Assembly: GCA_946539175.1 (NCBI GenBank)
Contig: CAMNHH010000031.1
Location: 1-17,169 of the forward strand
Length of the DNA: 17,169 bases
DNA from: an uncultured Clostridia bacterium
GTDB taxonomy: Bacteria; Bacillota; Clostridia; Oscillospirales; Oscillospiraceae
Direction: 5' to 3'
The notes beneath the pieces are model-generated. The model was not told where the DNA came from, ran no database searches, and saw only the letters and a program-made list of their open reading frames with translations. Shown here piece by piece: positions 1 to 7,119 of this stretch (positions are counted from its first letter, which is position 1; the number at the start of each line of letters is the position of its first letter). The translations under genes and the position numbers were made by a program.

Positions 1-105
1 GCGCTGGGGCTGCTTGTCGCCCGGGGTGCGGGGCGCGTCCCGCCGTCCCGGCCGCCGACGAGGGCTTCTCCGGTTTGCGTTTCCGTTCCGCATATCGGAT
101 TCGAC
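1..105. other. No identifiable gene at left edge
   Basis: GC-rich sequence with no recognisable gene. All three forward frames are open from base 1, to stops near 130, 146 and 187, so the 3' tail of a gene starting outside the window cannot be excluded. The predicted peptides resemble nothing I know. Confidence 0.4.
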
Positions 106-145
106 AGCGCAGGGCATCGCCCCGCGCTGATTTTTGCCCTTTTTA
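106..145 (+). terminator. Rho-independent terminator upstream of the VapE gene
   Basis: AGCGC (106-110) pairs with GCGCT (124-128). After one A/C mismatch, GGG (112-114) pairs with CCC (120-122) around a 5-nt loop. T-rich sequence follows (131-135 and 141-144). It would end transcription arriving from the left and insulates the next promoter. Confidence 0.6.
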
Positions 146-157
146 AGATACAAAATC

Positions 158-186
158 TTGACATTTGGCCTAAAATGTGGTATAAT
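158..186 (+). promoter_or_regulatory. Consensus sigma-A promoter for the VapE gene
   Basis: TTGACA (158-163), a 17-bp spacer and TATAAT (181-186) match the housekeeping consensus exactly, with an extended TGG before the -10. An imperfect inverted repeat, ACATTT (161-166) / AAATGT (173-178), lies across the -35 and spacer and could be an operator. A second short one, AAGAT (145-149) / ATCTT (155-159), touches the -35. The promoter is clear; the operator idea is speculative. Confidence 0.85.
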
Positions 187-230
187 TAAGATACAGATAT
201 AAAACAAAGATACCAAAAGGAGGACTCACG

Positions 231-1694
231 ATGGCGGATATTCTGACGGCTGTGACGCGGGAGGAGGGGCTGGAGGCTGCGGCAGCGTCCAGGCGGGTCG
301 CCGCCCACGAGGCGGAGGCCCGGCGGGCCGACCCCAGGCTGTACGATCTGCAGGGGAATTTCGTCTACTGGCTGGACTGGCTGAACCGGGACCGCCACGG
401 CGCCATTGAAAAGACCCTGTCCAATCTCTGCCTGGTGCTGGAGACGGACCCGGAGCTGGCCAACATCGGCTACAATCAGTTCACCGACAGCTTCGAGGCC
501 ACCGGCCCGCTGCCCTGGCGGCAGGGGCCCGGTCCCTGGCGGGACACGGACGACGCCCAGCTCATGCGCTACGTGGACCGGCGCTTCGGCAGCTTTCCCA
601 TGGTCTACTACGCCCAGGCCCTTTCGGCCCAGCAGGACAGGCTGGGCTTTCACCCCATCCGCCGCTATTTCATGGATCTGCCGGACTGGGACGGGGTTCC
701 CAGGGTGGAGCGGCTGCTGATCGACTACCTGGGCGCGCCGGACACGGCCTACGTGCGGGCGGTCACCCGCAAGACCCTCTGCGCCGCGGTGCAGCGGGTT
801 TTCCTGCCGGGCTGCAAGTTCGACCATATCCTGGTGCTCTCCGGGCCCCAGGGCGTGGGCAAGAGCACCCTGCTGGCCCGGCTGGGGATGAGCTGGTTTT
901 CCGACAGCCTGACGGTCTCCGACATGAACGACAAGACCGCCGCCGAGCAGCTCCAGGGCCACTGGATCATTGAGATCGGGGAGATGGCGGGCATGAAGCG
1001 GGCGGAGCTGGAGAAGGTCAAGGCCTTCCTCACCCGGCAGGACGACAAGTACCGGGTGGCCTACGGCCGCCGGGTCACCAGCCACCTGCGGCAGTGCGTG
1101 TTCTTCGGCACCACGAACCAGGAGGGCTATCTGCGGGATCTGACGGGGAACCGCCGCTTCTGGACCGTGCCGGTGACGGGGCAGGGAAGCCGCAGACCCT
1201 GGGAGCTGGAGCAGCCGGTGCTGGATCAGATCTGGGCGGAGGCCCTGGGTCTGGCGGCGGAGGAGCAGCTGTTTCTGGACAGGAGCCTGGAGGAGCAGGC
1301 CGCTGCCATGCAGCAGGCCGCCCTGGAGGAGGACGAGCGGGAGGGTCTGGTGCGGGCCTATCTGGAGGATCTGATTCCCCGGGATTGGGACAGCCGCAGC
1401 CTGCTCCAGCGCATGAGCTGGTATCAGACCCCCAGCTATGCCAGAGCCGGCGAAGCAAAGCTGGTCCGGCGGAACCGGACCAGCAATATGGAGATCTGGT
1501 GCGAGTGCTTCGGAGAGCAGAAGCAGAAGCTTACCCGGCGGCAGAGCAGCGAGATCAGCGCCATCATGGCCCGGATCCCCGGCTGGGAGCGGACGCAGAT
1601 CAGCGCCGCCCGGGGACCCTACGGCGTGCAGCGGGTCTTTCAGCGGATCCCCGACCCGGCGGACGACGCATTCCAGGGGCGTATAAACGTATAA
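231..1694 (+). CDS. VapE-like P-loop ATPase (virulence-associated protein E family)
   Basis: The 487-residue protein has the VapE core. A Walker A loop GPQGVGKST has Lys211 in the nucleotide-binding position. An acidic segment HWIIEIGE (244-251) is the likely Walker B strand. FFGTTN (291-296) looks like sensor 1, and NRRFW (307-311) supplies the probable arginine finger. The N-terminal 100 residues carry the YN.F-type region often found before the ATPase core. No zinc finger or primase-polymerase domain is visible, so it is shorter than the primase-helicase fusions of Firmicute prophages. Relatives act as replicative helicases of phages, satellites and genomic islands. The ATG follows an AAAAGGAGG site by 7 nt. 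No integrase, capsid or other phage gene is adjacent, so this may be a relic or a domesticated or self-standing replication gene. The family is secure; the role is not. Confidence 0.85.
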   Translation: MADILTAVTREEGLEAAAASRRVAAHEAEARRADPRLYDLQGNFVYWLDWLNRDRHGAIEKTLSNLCLVLETDPELANIGYNQFTDSFEATGPLPWRQGPGPWRDTDDAQLMRYVDRRFGSFPMVYYAQALSAQQDRLGFHPIRRYFMDLPDWDGVPRVERLLIDYLGAPDTAYVRAVTRKTLCAAVQRVFLPGCKFDHILVLSGPQGVGKSTLLARLGMSWFSDSLTVSDMNDKTAAEQLQGHWIIEIGEMAGMKRAELEKVKAFLTRQDDKYRVAYGRRVTSHLRQCVFFGTTNQEGYLRDLTGNRRFWTVPVTGQGSRRPWELEQPVLDQIWAEALGLAAEEQLFLDRSLEEQAAAMQQAALEEDEREGLVRAYLEDLIPRDWDSRSLLQRMSWYQTPSYARAGEAKLVRRNRTSNMEIWCECFGEQKQKLTRRQSSEISAIMARIPGWERTQISAARGPYGVQRVFQRIPDPADDAFQGRINV

Positions 1695-1702
1695 ACGTAA
1701 AC
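1680..1702 (+). repeat. 8-bp tandem repeat spanning the VapE stop codon
   Basis: CGTATAAA occurs at 1680-1687 and 1688-1695, then a partial unit CGTAAAC at 1696-1702. The array covers the last codons and stop of the VapE gene. A second pair of direct repeats, TTCGTTTTG, lies downstream at 1755-1763 and 1772-1780. The whole 1680-1780 stretch is AT-rich in a GC-rich neighbourhood. This could be an iteron-like site for the replication protein or simple slippage. Confidence 0.7.
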
Positions 1703-1840
1703 AAAGCGTTTTCCAGGAGTATTACGGAGAATCCAGATAAAAGGTAAGGAAAAATTCGTTTTGTTTTGCACTTCGTTTTGCGCCCGGCGTCCCTGGGGCC
1801 TCCCGGGGAGACAGATTTCGGAAAAAACACAAGACAGTTC

Positions 1841-1869
1841 TTGTAATTTCCCGGAACTAATTGTATAAT
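1841..1869 (+). promoter_or_regulatory. Sigma-A promoter for the DUF523-led operon
   Basis: TTGTAA (1841-1846), a 17-bp spacer and TATAAT (1864-1869) lie 39 bp before the DUF523 start. A strong AAAGGAGG ribosome binding site follows near 1893-1900. It is the only good promoter I see before the six-gene rightward run. Confidence 0.75.
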
Positions 1870-1907
1870 ATAGATTAAAGCTGTGAAGATTCAAAGGAGG
1901 CGGTCCC

Positions 1908-2357
1908 ATGCTGCTGCTCAGCGCCTGTCTGGCGGGGGAGCCCTGCCGCTATGACGGCGGCGACAATCGCGTTCCCGCCCTGGCGGAGCTGGCCCGGCGG
2001 GGCCGGGCGGTTTTGGTCTGCCCGGAGCGGCTGGGAGGCCTGCCCACGCCCCGGAGCCCCAGCGAGCGCCAGCCGGACGGCAGCGTGAAAAACCGGGCGG
2101 GGGAGGACGTTACCGCGGCCTTCCGCCTGGGCGCGGAGCGGGCCCTGGAGCTGTGCCGGGCCGCGGGCTGCCAAGCTGCGGTGCTGAAGGCCCGGAGCCC
2201 CTCCTGCGGGGCGGGCTGTATCTACGACGGCAGCTTCACCCATACGAAGATCCCCGGCGACGGGGTCTTCGCCGCCCTGCTGCGGCGGGAGGGAATCCCG
2301 GTCTATACGGAGGAAACCTATGCGTCCCGGCTGACGGAGGGGGAGGCGGCCCTATGA
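1908..2357 (+). CDS. DUF523 family protein
   Basis: This 149-residue protein matches DUF523 along its full length. It has an N-terminal SACLAGEPCRYDG block, a middle CPE...GGLPTPR.P block and the KARSPSCG motif. The conserved cysteines in the first and last blocks suggest metal or redox chemistry, but the biochemical function of the family is not established to my knowledge. The ATG follows a strong AAAGGAGG site. The stop overlaps the start of the next gene in an ATGA arrangement, so it is probably translationally coupled to the TSUP permease. In view of the cysteines, a link to sulfur-compound handling with that permease is possible but unproven. Confidence 0.85.
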   Translation: MLLLSACLAGEPCRYDGGDNRVPALAELARRGRAVLVCPERLGGLPTPRSPSERQPDGSVKNRAGEDVTAAFRLGAERALELCRAAGCQAAVLKARSPSCGAGCIYDGSFTHTKIPGDGVFAALLRREGIPVYTEETYASRLTEGEAAL

Positions 2358-3121
2358 TTTCCGGCTATCCCCTCTGGCTGGCCCTGCTGATCGGCCTGGG
2401 GGTCTTTGCTGCGGGCTTCGTGGATGGCATCGGCGGGGGCGGCGGCATCATCTCGGTGCCGGTCTACCTGCTGGCGGGCCTGCCCCCCCACCTGGCCCTG
2501 GGCACCAACAAGCTGTCCTCCTGCGTGGGCACAGCCTTCTCCACCTTCCGCTATCTGAAAAAGGGTTACGTGGACTGGTCCCTGGCCCTGCCCTCTGTGG
2601 TCCTTGCCATCGGCGGCGCTTATCTGGGCACCAGCCTGCAGCTGATGGCGGACGAGCGAATTCTGAAATACCTGCTGCTGCTGGTGCTGCCCGTGGCGGC
2701 GGCGGTGCTGCTGCGGAAAAAGAGTCTGCCGGAGCAGCGGGGCGAAATGGCCCCCGGCAGACGCCGCCTCATCGTCTGGGGCTTCTCCCTGCTGGTGGGG
2801 ATCTACGACGGCTTCTACGGCCCCGGCACCGGCACCTTTCTGCTGATCGCCTTCTGCACCCTGGGGAAGCTGGATCTGCGCACCGCCTCCGGCAACGTGA
2901 AGATCGTGAACCTGTCCTCCAACCTGGGGGCCCTGGCCACCTCTCTGACGGCCGGGAAGGTGCTGATCGGCCTGGGGCTGCTGGCGGCCTGCTTCTCCAT
3001 CGCGGGCCACTGGCTGGGCTCCGGCCTGGCCATCAAAAACGGCGCGAAGATCGTGCGCCCCGTGATCCTGCTGGTGATCCTGCTGCTGGCCGTCCGGGTG
3101 GCGGCGGAGCTGATCGCCTGA
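2354..3121 (+). CDS. TSUP family permease (TauE/SafE, YfcA-like)
   Basis: A 255-residue, very hydrophobic protein with about seven or eight membrane segments. It shows the two homologous halves of the TSUP family. The first has DGIGGGGGIISVP followed by LALGTNKLSS. The second has YDGFYGPGTGTFLLIAF followed by RTASGNVKIVNLSSN. Family members export or import small sulfur-containing or organic anions such as sulfite, sulfoacetate or taurine-derived compounds; the substrate here cannot be told. The ATG at 2354 overlaps the DUF523 stop by 4 bases. A longer reading in this frame would overlap DUF523 and has no ribosome binding site, so it is rejected. Confidence 0.88.
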   Translation: MISGYPLWLALLIGLGVFAAGFVDGIGGGGGIISVPVYLLAGLPPHLALGTNKLSSCVGTAFSTFRYLKKGYVDWSLALPSVVLAIGGAYLGTSLQLMADERILKYLLLLVLPVAAAVLLRKKSLPEQRGEMAPGRRRLIVWGFSLLVGIYDGFYGPGTGTFLLIAFCTLGKLDLRTASGNVKIVNLSSNLGALATSLTAGKVLIGLGLLAACFSIAGHWLGSGLAIKNGAKIVRPVILLVILLLAVRVAAELIA

Positions 3122-3204
3122 GGGACAATCCAGACGGAGGGCGCAGGGGACCGCCCCGGCGGCGGGGCTGATCCCAATCCTCTGAATTTTGAACGGAGAA
3201 AACA

Positions 3205-5052
3205 ATGAAACCACAAAGGAAGCGAAAGCCCGTGTTATTCTGGTTCGTTTTCGTCCTGGCGGCCCTGCTGGGGCTGGCCCTGTTTGAGCTGGGAAAAAAC
3301 ACCCTTTGGGGCTGGGCCCTGCTGCTCTGCCTGCTGGCGGGCTGGGCCCTGCTGCGGCTGCGGGTCCTGCCGGGCAGCGGCTTTTTGCCCCGCTTCGGCC
3401 TCTTTCTGGGGGCCCTGGCGCTGATGGGGCTGCTGTTTGTGCTGTCCGGGCCCCGGGAGAAGCCCATTCCCGCCGTCTCCGGCGGCAAGGCCCCGGCGAC
3501 GGAGCCCGTCACCGTGGCCCAGGGGCAGCTCAGCGGCGTCCGCAGCCCGGACGGGCAGGTGGAGGTCTATGCGGGCATCCCCTACGCCAAGCCCCCGGTG
3601 GGGGAGCTGCGCTGGCGGGAGCCCCAGGCGCCGGAGCCCTGGGAGGGGGTCCGGGTCTGCGACAGCTTCGCCCCCATGGCCATGCAGCCCCGCACCAACC
3701 CGGTGATGGGCTCCCTGATGGACATCTTCGGCTACCACCGCTTCCGGCTCAGTCTGACGGACAACTGGATCGAGCCCATGAGCGAGGACTGCCTCTATCT
3801 CAACGTCTGGAAGCCCGCCGGGGCCGTGGAAGGGCTGCCGGTGCTGGTGTACGTCCACGGCGGCTCTCTGACCACCGGCCAGCCCTCCTACGGGGAGTAC
3901 AACGGGGAGGCCCTGGCCCGGGAGGGGATCATCGTGGTGAACTTCGCCTACCGCCTGGGCGTCTTCGGCTACTTCGCGGGGGAGGATCTGGCGGCGGAGT
4001 CCCCCAACGGCAGCACCGGCAACTACGGGCTGCTGGACCAGATCCAGGCCCTGCGCTGGGTCCATGAGAACATTGCCGCCTTCGGCGGCGACCCGGAGCG
4101 GATCACCGTCGCGGGAGAGTCCGCCGGGGCCTCCTCCGTCAACGCCCTGTGCGTGTCGCCCCTGGCGAAGGGCCTCTTCACCCGGGCCATCGCGGAGTCC
4201 AGCGGCATCACCGCCAAGGTTCCTTACCATACCTTCCGGCCCATGTCCGAGGCCCTGGAGACCGGGCGGAGGATCCGGCAGGAGCTGGGGGTCTCCGAGC
4301 TGGCGGCCCTCCGGGCCCTGCCTGCGGAGAAGCTGCTGCAAAACAGCCAGCCCAACGACTCCATGACCGTGGACGGCTACGCCATTGTCGAGCAGCCTTA
4401 TCTGACTTATGAAAAGGGCGAAAACCACGAGACCGCCCTGCTCCAGGGCTTCAATGTCCACGAGGCCGACTTCTTCTGCATGGGCCGCAAGGTGGACGCG
4501 GAAAACTACGTGGAGGCCCTCCGGCCCCTCTACGGCGAGGGTGCGGCCCGGGCCGCGGCCCTCTTCCCGCCGGAGGAGCAGGTTCCCGATTACCGCTATC
4601 TGATCGACCCGGGCGGCAGCGCCAAGGGCGCCTACAACCGCTGCGTCTCCGCCGCCTGGTTTGCCTACAGCCACTACAACTGGGGCCGGCTGCTGCAAAA
4701 GCAGGGCGTACCGGTCTATACCTATTATTTCACCAAGGACAACGGGGGCCTGGGCTCCAACCACGCGGGGGAGCTGCCCTATTTCTACGGCAACCTGGAC
4801 CGGCACCCCGGCAACTATGACGACGGGGACCGGGCCCTGTCCCGGATCATGCTGCAATACTACGCCAACTTCGTGAAAACCGGCGATCCCAACGGGGCGG
4901 AGCTGCCCCGCTGGCCGGAGGCCGCCCAGGCCCCGGAGCAGGTGCTGGAGCTGGGCGCGCAGATCCGGGTGACGCCGGATCCCTACCTGGGTCTCTACCC
5001 CCTGATCGACGCCCACCAGGACCAGCTGGCGGCACAGCAGCAAACGCCGTAG
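3205..5052 (+). CDS. Membrane-anchored type B carboxylesterase
   Basis: The 615-residue protein has an unusual N-terminal anchor. Three hydrophobic segments (about 10-29, 34-50 and 65-81) follow a KRK start, with an arginine-rich loop between the second and third. By the positive-inside rule the catalytic domain (about 100-610) would be outside the cell. That domain is a type B (para-nitrobenzyl-esterase-like) alpha/beta hydrolase. It has GIPYAKPPVGELRW, SEDCLYLNVW, the oxyanion loop YVHGG, and the nucleophile elbow GESAGA with Ser306. Glu420 (in GFNVHEADF) and His520 (in SNHAGE) are the likely triad partners. It should hydrolyse carboxylic esters of unknown identity. The start ATG follows a GGAG site. 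It lies 83 bp after the permease and 90 bp before the kinase, probably in the same transcript. Most relatives are cytosolic or secreted, so the triple anchor is notable. Confidence 0.87.
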   Translation: MKPQRKRKPVLFWFVFVLAALLGLALFELGKNTLWGWALLLCLLAGWALLRLRVLPGSGFLPRFGLFLGALALMGLLFVLSGPREKPIPAVSGGKAPATEPVTVAQGQLSGVRSPDGQVEVYAGIPYAKPPVGELRWREPQAPEPWEGVRVCDSFAPMAMQPRTNPVMGSLMDIFGYHRFRLSLTDNWIEPMSEDCLYLNVWKPAGAVEGLPVLVYVHGGSLTTGQPSYGEYNGEALAREGIIVVNFAYRLGVFGYFAGEDLAAESPNGSTGNYGLLDQIQALRWVHENIAAFGGDPERITVAGESAGASSVNALCVSPLAKGLFTRAIAESSGITAKVPYHTFRPMSEALETGRRIRQELGVSELAALRALPAEKLLQNSQPNDSMTVDGYAIVEQPYLTYEKGENHETALLQGFNVHEADFFCMGRKVDAENYVEALRPLYGEGAARAAALFPPEEQVPDYRYLIDPGGSAKGAYNRCVSAAWFAYSHYNWGRLLQKQGVPVYTYYFTKDNGGLGSNHAGELPYFYGNLDRHPGNYDDGDRALSRIMLQYYANFVKTGDPNGAELPRWPEAAQAPEQVLELGAQIRVTPDPYLGLYPLIDAHQDQLAAQQQTP

Positions 5053-5110
5053 CGGCGGCCAATGCCCGCCGCCCGTTTGCCAAACCCGCAAGCGCAACCA
5101 CAGAAACCAG

Positions 5111-5125
5111 GTCTGCTTGGCAGAC
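5111..5125 (+). repeat. Small inverted repeat just before the kinase ribosome binding site
   Basis: GTCTGC (5111-5116) and GCAGAC (5120-5125) form a perfect 6-bp stem with a 3-nt loop, two bases before the AAAGG ribosome binding site (5128-5132) of the kinase gene. It could be an operator half-site pair or an RNA stem affecting translation, or it could be chance. Confidence 0.4.
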
Positions 5126-5142
5126 AGAAAGGTCGAACTGAA

Positions 5143-5934
5143 ATGATACCTGCTATCGCCTGCATCGGAGACAGCTGCGTGGACCACTACGAGGCCCTCG
5201 GGCAGAAGTTTCCCGGTGGGAATCCCGTCAACTTTGCCGTCTACCTCCGCCGTCTGGGGCGCAGCTCCTCCTTTGTGGGGGCCGTTGGCTCCGACGCGGA
5301 CGGGGCGCTGGTGCTGGAGGCCCTGGCGGAAAAGGGCGTGGATCTGAGCCACGTCCAGGTGCTGCCCGGCCCCACCCCCACCACCAGGGTCTGCATGGAA
5401 AACGGGAACCGGGTCTTTACCGCCTACGACTCCGGCGTCATGGAGCACTACGCCCTGCGGCCGGAGGACCTGGCCTTCATCGGGCGGCACGCCATGGCGG
5501 TCACCGCCCTCTGGGGACGCTGTGAAAACGATCTGGCGGCCATCCGGGCCATGGGGGTGCCGGTGGCCTTTGACTGCGCGGATCTGCCCGACGATCCGGC
5601 GGCCCAGCGGGCCCTGCCCCACGTGGACATCGCCTTCTTCTCCGACGATCAGGCCAACGACGACGAGCTGATGGAGCGGATCCGTCAAATTGCAGCCCTG
5701 GGGCCCGGGACCGTGGTGGCCATGCGGGGCGCCAGAGGCAGCATGGCCTGGGACGGGGAGCTGTTCTACACCTCCGGCGCCATCGACTGCCCCGTGGTGG
5801 ACACCCTGGGGGCAGGGGACAGCTACATCGCGGGCTTCCTCCACGCCACCCTGGCGGGTCTGCCCATGCCCCGCCGCATGTGGGCGGGCTCCGCCTGCGC
5901 CTCCGTCACCATCGGCTACGTGGGCGCCTGGTAA
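5143..5934 (+). CDS. frlD: PfkB family sugar kinase, fructoselysine 6-kinase-like
   Basis: A 263-residue ribokinase/PfkB-fold kinase. The N-terminal GGNPVNFAVY (25-34) is the sugar-binding region. The C-terminal DTLGAGDSYIAGF carries the anion hole and the catalytic base Asp226. From memory, the opening (IGDSCVD), the middle ALWG segment and the C-terminal end in GAW all match E. coli FrlD, which phosphorylates fructoselysine at C6 for cleavage by FrlB. No deglycase, transporter or regulator of a fructoselysine pathway is in the window, so the substrate is inferred from resemblance only. The start at 5143 was chosen over an in-frame ATG at 5062 because family homology begins there and AAAGG lies 10 nt upstream. 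The gene is followed 12 bp later by the CHR pair. Confidence 0.72.
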   Translation: MIPAIACIGDSCVDHYEALGQKFPGGNPVNFAVYLRRLGRSSSFVGAVGSDADGALVLEALAEKGVDLSHVQVLPGPTPTTRVCMENGNRVFTAYDSGVMEHYALRPEDLAFIGRHAMAVTALWGRCENDLAAIRAMGVPVAFDCADLPDDPAAQRALPHVDIAFFSDDQANDDELMERIRQIAALGPGTVVAMRGARGSMAWDGELFYTSGAIDCPVVDTLGAGDSYIAGFLHATLAGLPMPRRMWAGSACASVTIGYVGAW

Positions 5935-5946
5935 GGGGAGCGCCCC

Positions 5947-6525
5947 ATGAGACCGAAAACCAAGCTGCTGTGGGAGCTGTTCGGGGTCTTCTTTCGCATC
6001 GGCCTTTTCACCTTCGGAGGCGGCTACGCCATGATCTCCCTGATCGACGAGGCCTGCGTGGAGAAACGGGCCTGGATCAGCCACGAGGACATGGACCGGC
6101 TGGTGGTGCTGGCGGAGTCCACCCCCGGCCCGGTGGCCATCAACTGCGCCACCTTCGTGGGGAAGCGGCAGGCGGGGATAGCGGGCGCCCTGTCGGCCAC
6201 CTTCGGCATGGTGCTGCCCTCCTTCCTGGTGATCCTGCTGATCTCCCGTTACCTGGACCGCTTTTTGGAGCTCCGGCTGGTGGCCGGGGCCTTCCGGGGC
6301 GTCAAGCTGGCGGTGGCCATTCTGATTCTGGACGCGGGCCTGCGTATGATGAAGCGCCTGCCCCGGAAGCCCCTGCCCCTGGGCATTCTGCTCGTGGCCC
6401 TGGGGGCCATGCTGGCGGCGGAGCTGCTGGCGCTGCGGCTCTCCTCCGTGGTGCTGCTGCTGGGGGCGGCGGCTGTGAGTCTGCTGGCCCTGGCCTGCGC
6501 CCGCCGGAAGGGAGGGGGCCTGTGA
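5947..6525 (+). CDS. Short-chain CHR (chromate transporter family) protein, first of a pair
   Basis: A 192-residue membrane protein that equals one half of a full-length ChrA. The family signatures are clear: LFTFGGGYAM near the N-terminus, then ESTPGPVAINCATFVGKRQAG, then several hydrophobic segments. Full ChrA proteins (about 400 residues) contain two such domains of opposite topology; in short-chain systems two adjacent genes encode them and the products work as a heterodimer. The ATG follows a GGGGAG site. The stop overlaps the next start. The physiological substrate in anaerobes may be an anion other than chromate, which is inference. Confidence 0.88.
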   Translation: MRPKTKLLWELFGVFFRIGLFTFGGGYAMISLIDEACVEKRAWISHEDMDRLVVLAESTPGPVAINCATFVGKRQAGIAGALSATFGMVLPSFLVILLISRYLDRFLELRLVAGAFRGVKLAVAILILDAGLRMMKRLPRKPLPLGILLVALGAMLAAELLALRLSSVVLLLGAAAVSLLALACARRKGGGL

Positions 6526-7076
6526 TGCTGTTGGAGCTGTTCTGGGGCTTTCTCCGGGTGGGGCTCTTCTCCTTCGGGGGCGGCTACGCCGCCGTGGCCC
6601 TGATCCGGGAGCAGGTCCGGGCCAGCGGCTGGCTGACGGAGGAGCTTTTGAGCTACGTCATCGCCGTCAGCGAAAGCACTCCGGGCCCCATCATGGTCAA
6701 CCTGGCCACCTTCGTGGGCAGCAAGCAGGCGGGGATCCCCGGCGCGCTGGTCGCCACCCTGGCGGTGGTGCTGCCGGCCTTCGTCATCATCCTGGTGCTG
6801 ACGGCGGTGCTGGACCGCTTTCTGGGCAATCCCTGGGTGGAGGCGGCGCTGACGGGGCTGAAGGCCTGCGTCACCGGGCTGATCCTGGCCACGGCGCTGG
6901 AGATGCTGGCGGCCAATACCCTGGGGCAGAGCGGACCGGACTGGACCGCCGCGGCCCTGACCCTGGCGCTGGGGGCGGTGTATTTCGGCGCCAAGCCCGT
7001 TTTGAAGAAAAAATGCTCCCCCATCGCCCTCATCGTCATCGCCGCCCTGCTGGGCATGGCGGTCTACGGAAGATAA
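6525..7076 (+). CDS. Short-chain CHR (chromate transporter family) protein, second of a pair
   Basis: A 183-residue membrane protein with the same signatures as its neighbour: LFSFGGGYAAVALI, then SESTPGPIMVNLATFVGSKQAG and further hydrophobic helices. It is a diverged paralogue of the preceding gene and presumably its obligate partner in an anion efflux pump. The A of the ATG is the last base of the previous stop (TGATG), a strong sign of translational coupling. An in-frame GTG at 6522 is one codon earlier and cannot be excluded. The gene ends directly at a terminator, so it is the last of the rightward run. Confidence 0.87.
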   Translation: MLLELFWGFLRVGLFSFGGGYAAVALIREQVRASGWLTEELLSYVIAVSESTPGPIMVNLATFVGSKQAGIPGALVATLAVVLPAFVIILVLTAVLDRFLGNPWVEAALTGLKACVTGLILATALEMLAANTLGQSGPDWTAAALTLALGAVYFGAKPVLKKKCSPIALIVIAALLGMAVYGR

Positions 7077-7119
7077 GAAAAGACGGCACTTTTCCGAGGA
7101 AAAGTGCCGCCTTTTCTTT
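7077..7119. terminator. Bidirectional terminator between convergent operons
   Basis: An 18-bp stem (7077-7094 with 7099-7116, one A/C mismatch at 7083/7110) closes a CGAG tetraloop. The GAAAAG...CTTTTC base supplies a T-rich tail on both strands. It lies between the stops of the CHR pair (plus) and the anti-sigma gene (minus) and probably serves both. Confidence 0.88.

Noticed and set aside
5062..5142. N-terminal extension of the kinase from an ATG at 5062
   Set aside because: The 27 added residues are low-complexity and outside the family; the ribosome binding site and homology support 5143.
3235..6084. 949-codon open frame on the minus strand
   Set aside because: It lies antisense to the esterase and kinase genes, which have full family motifs. 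Long antisense frames are expected in DNA with this GC bias.
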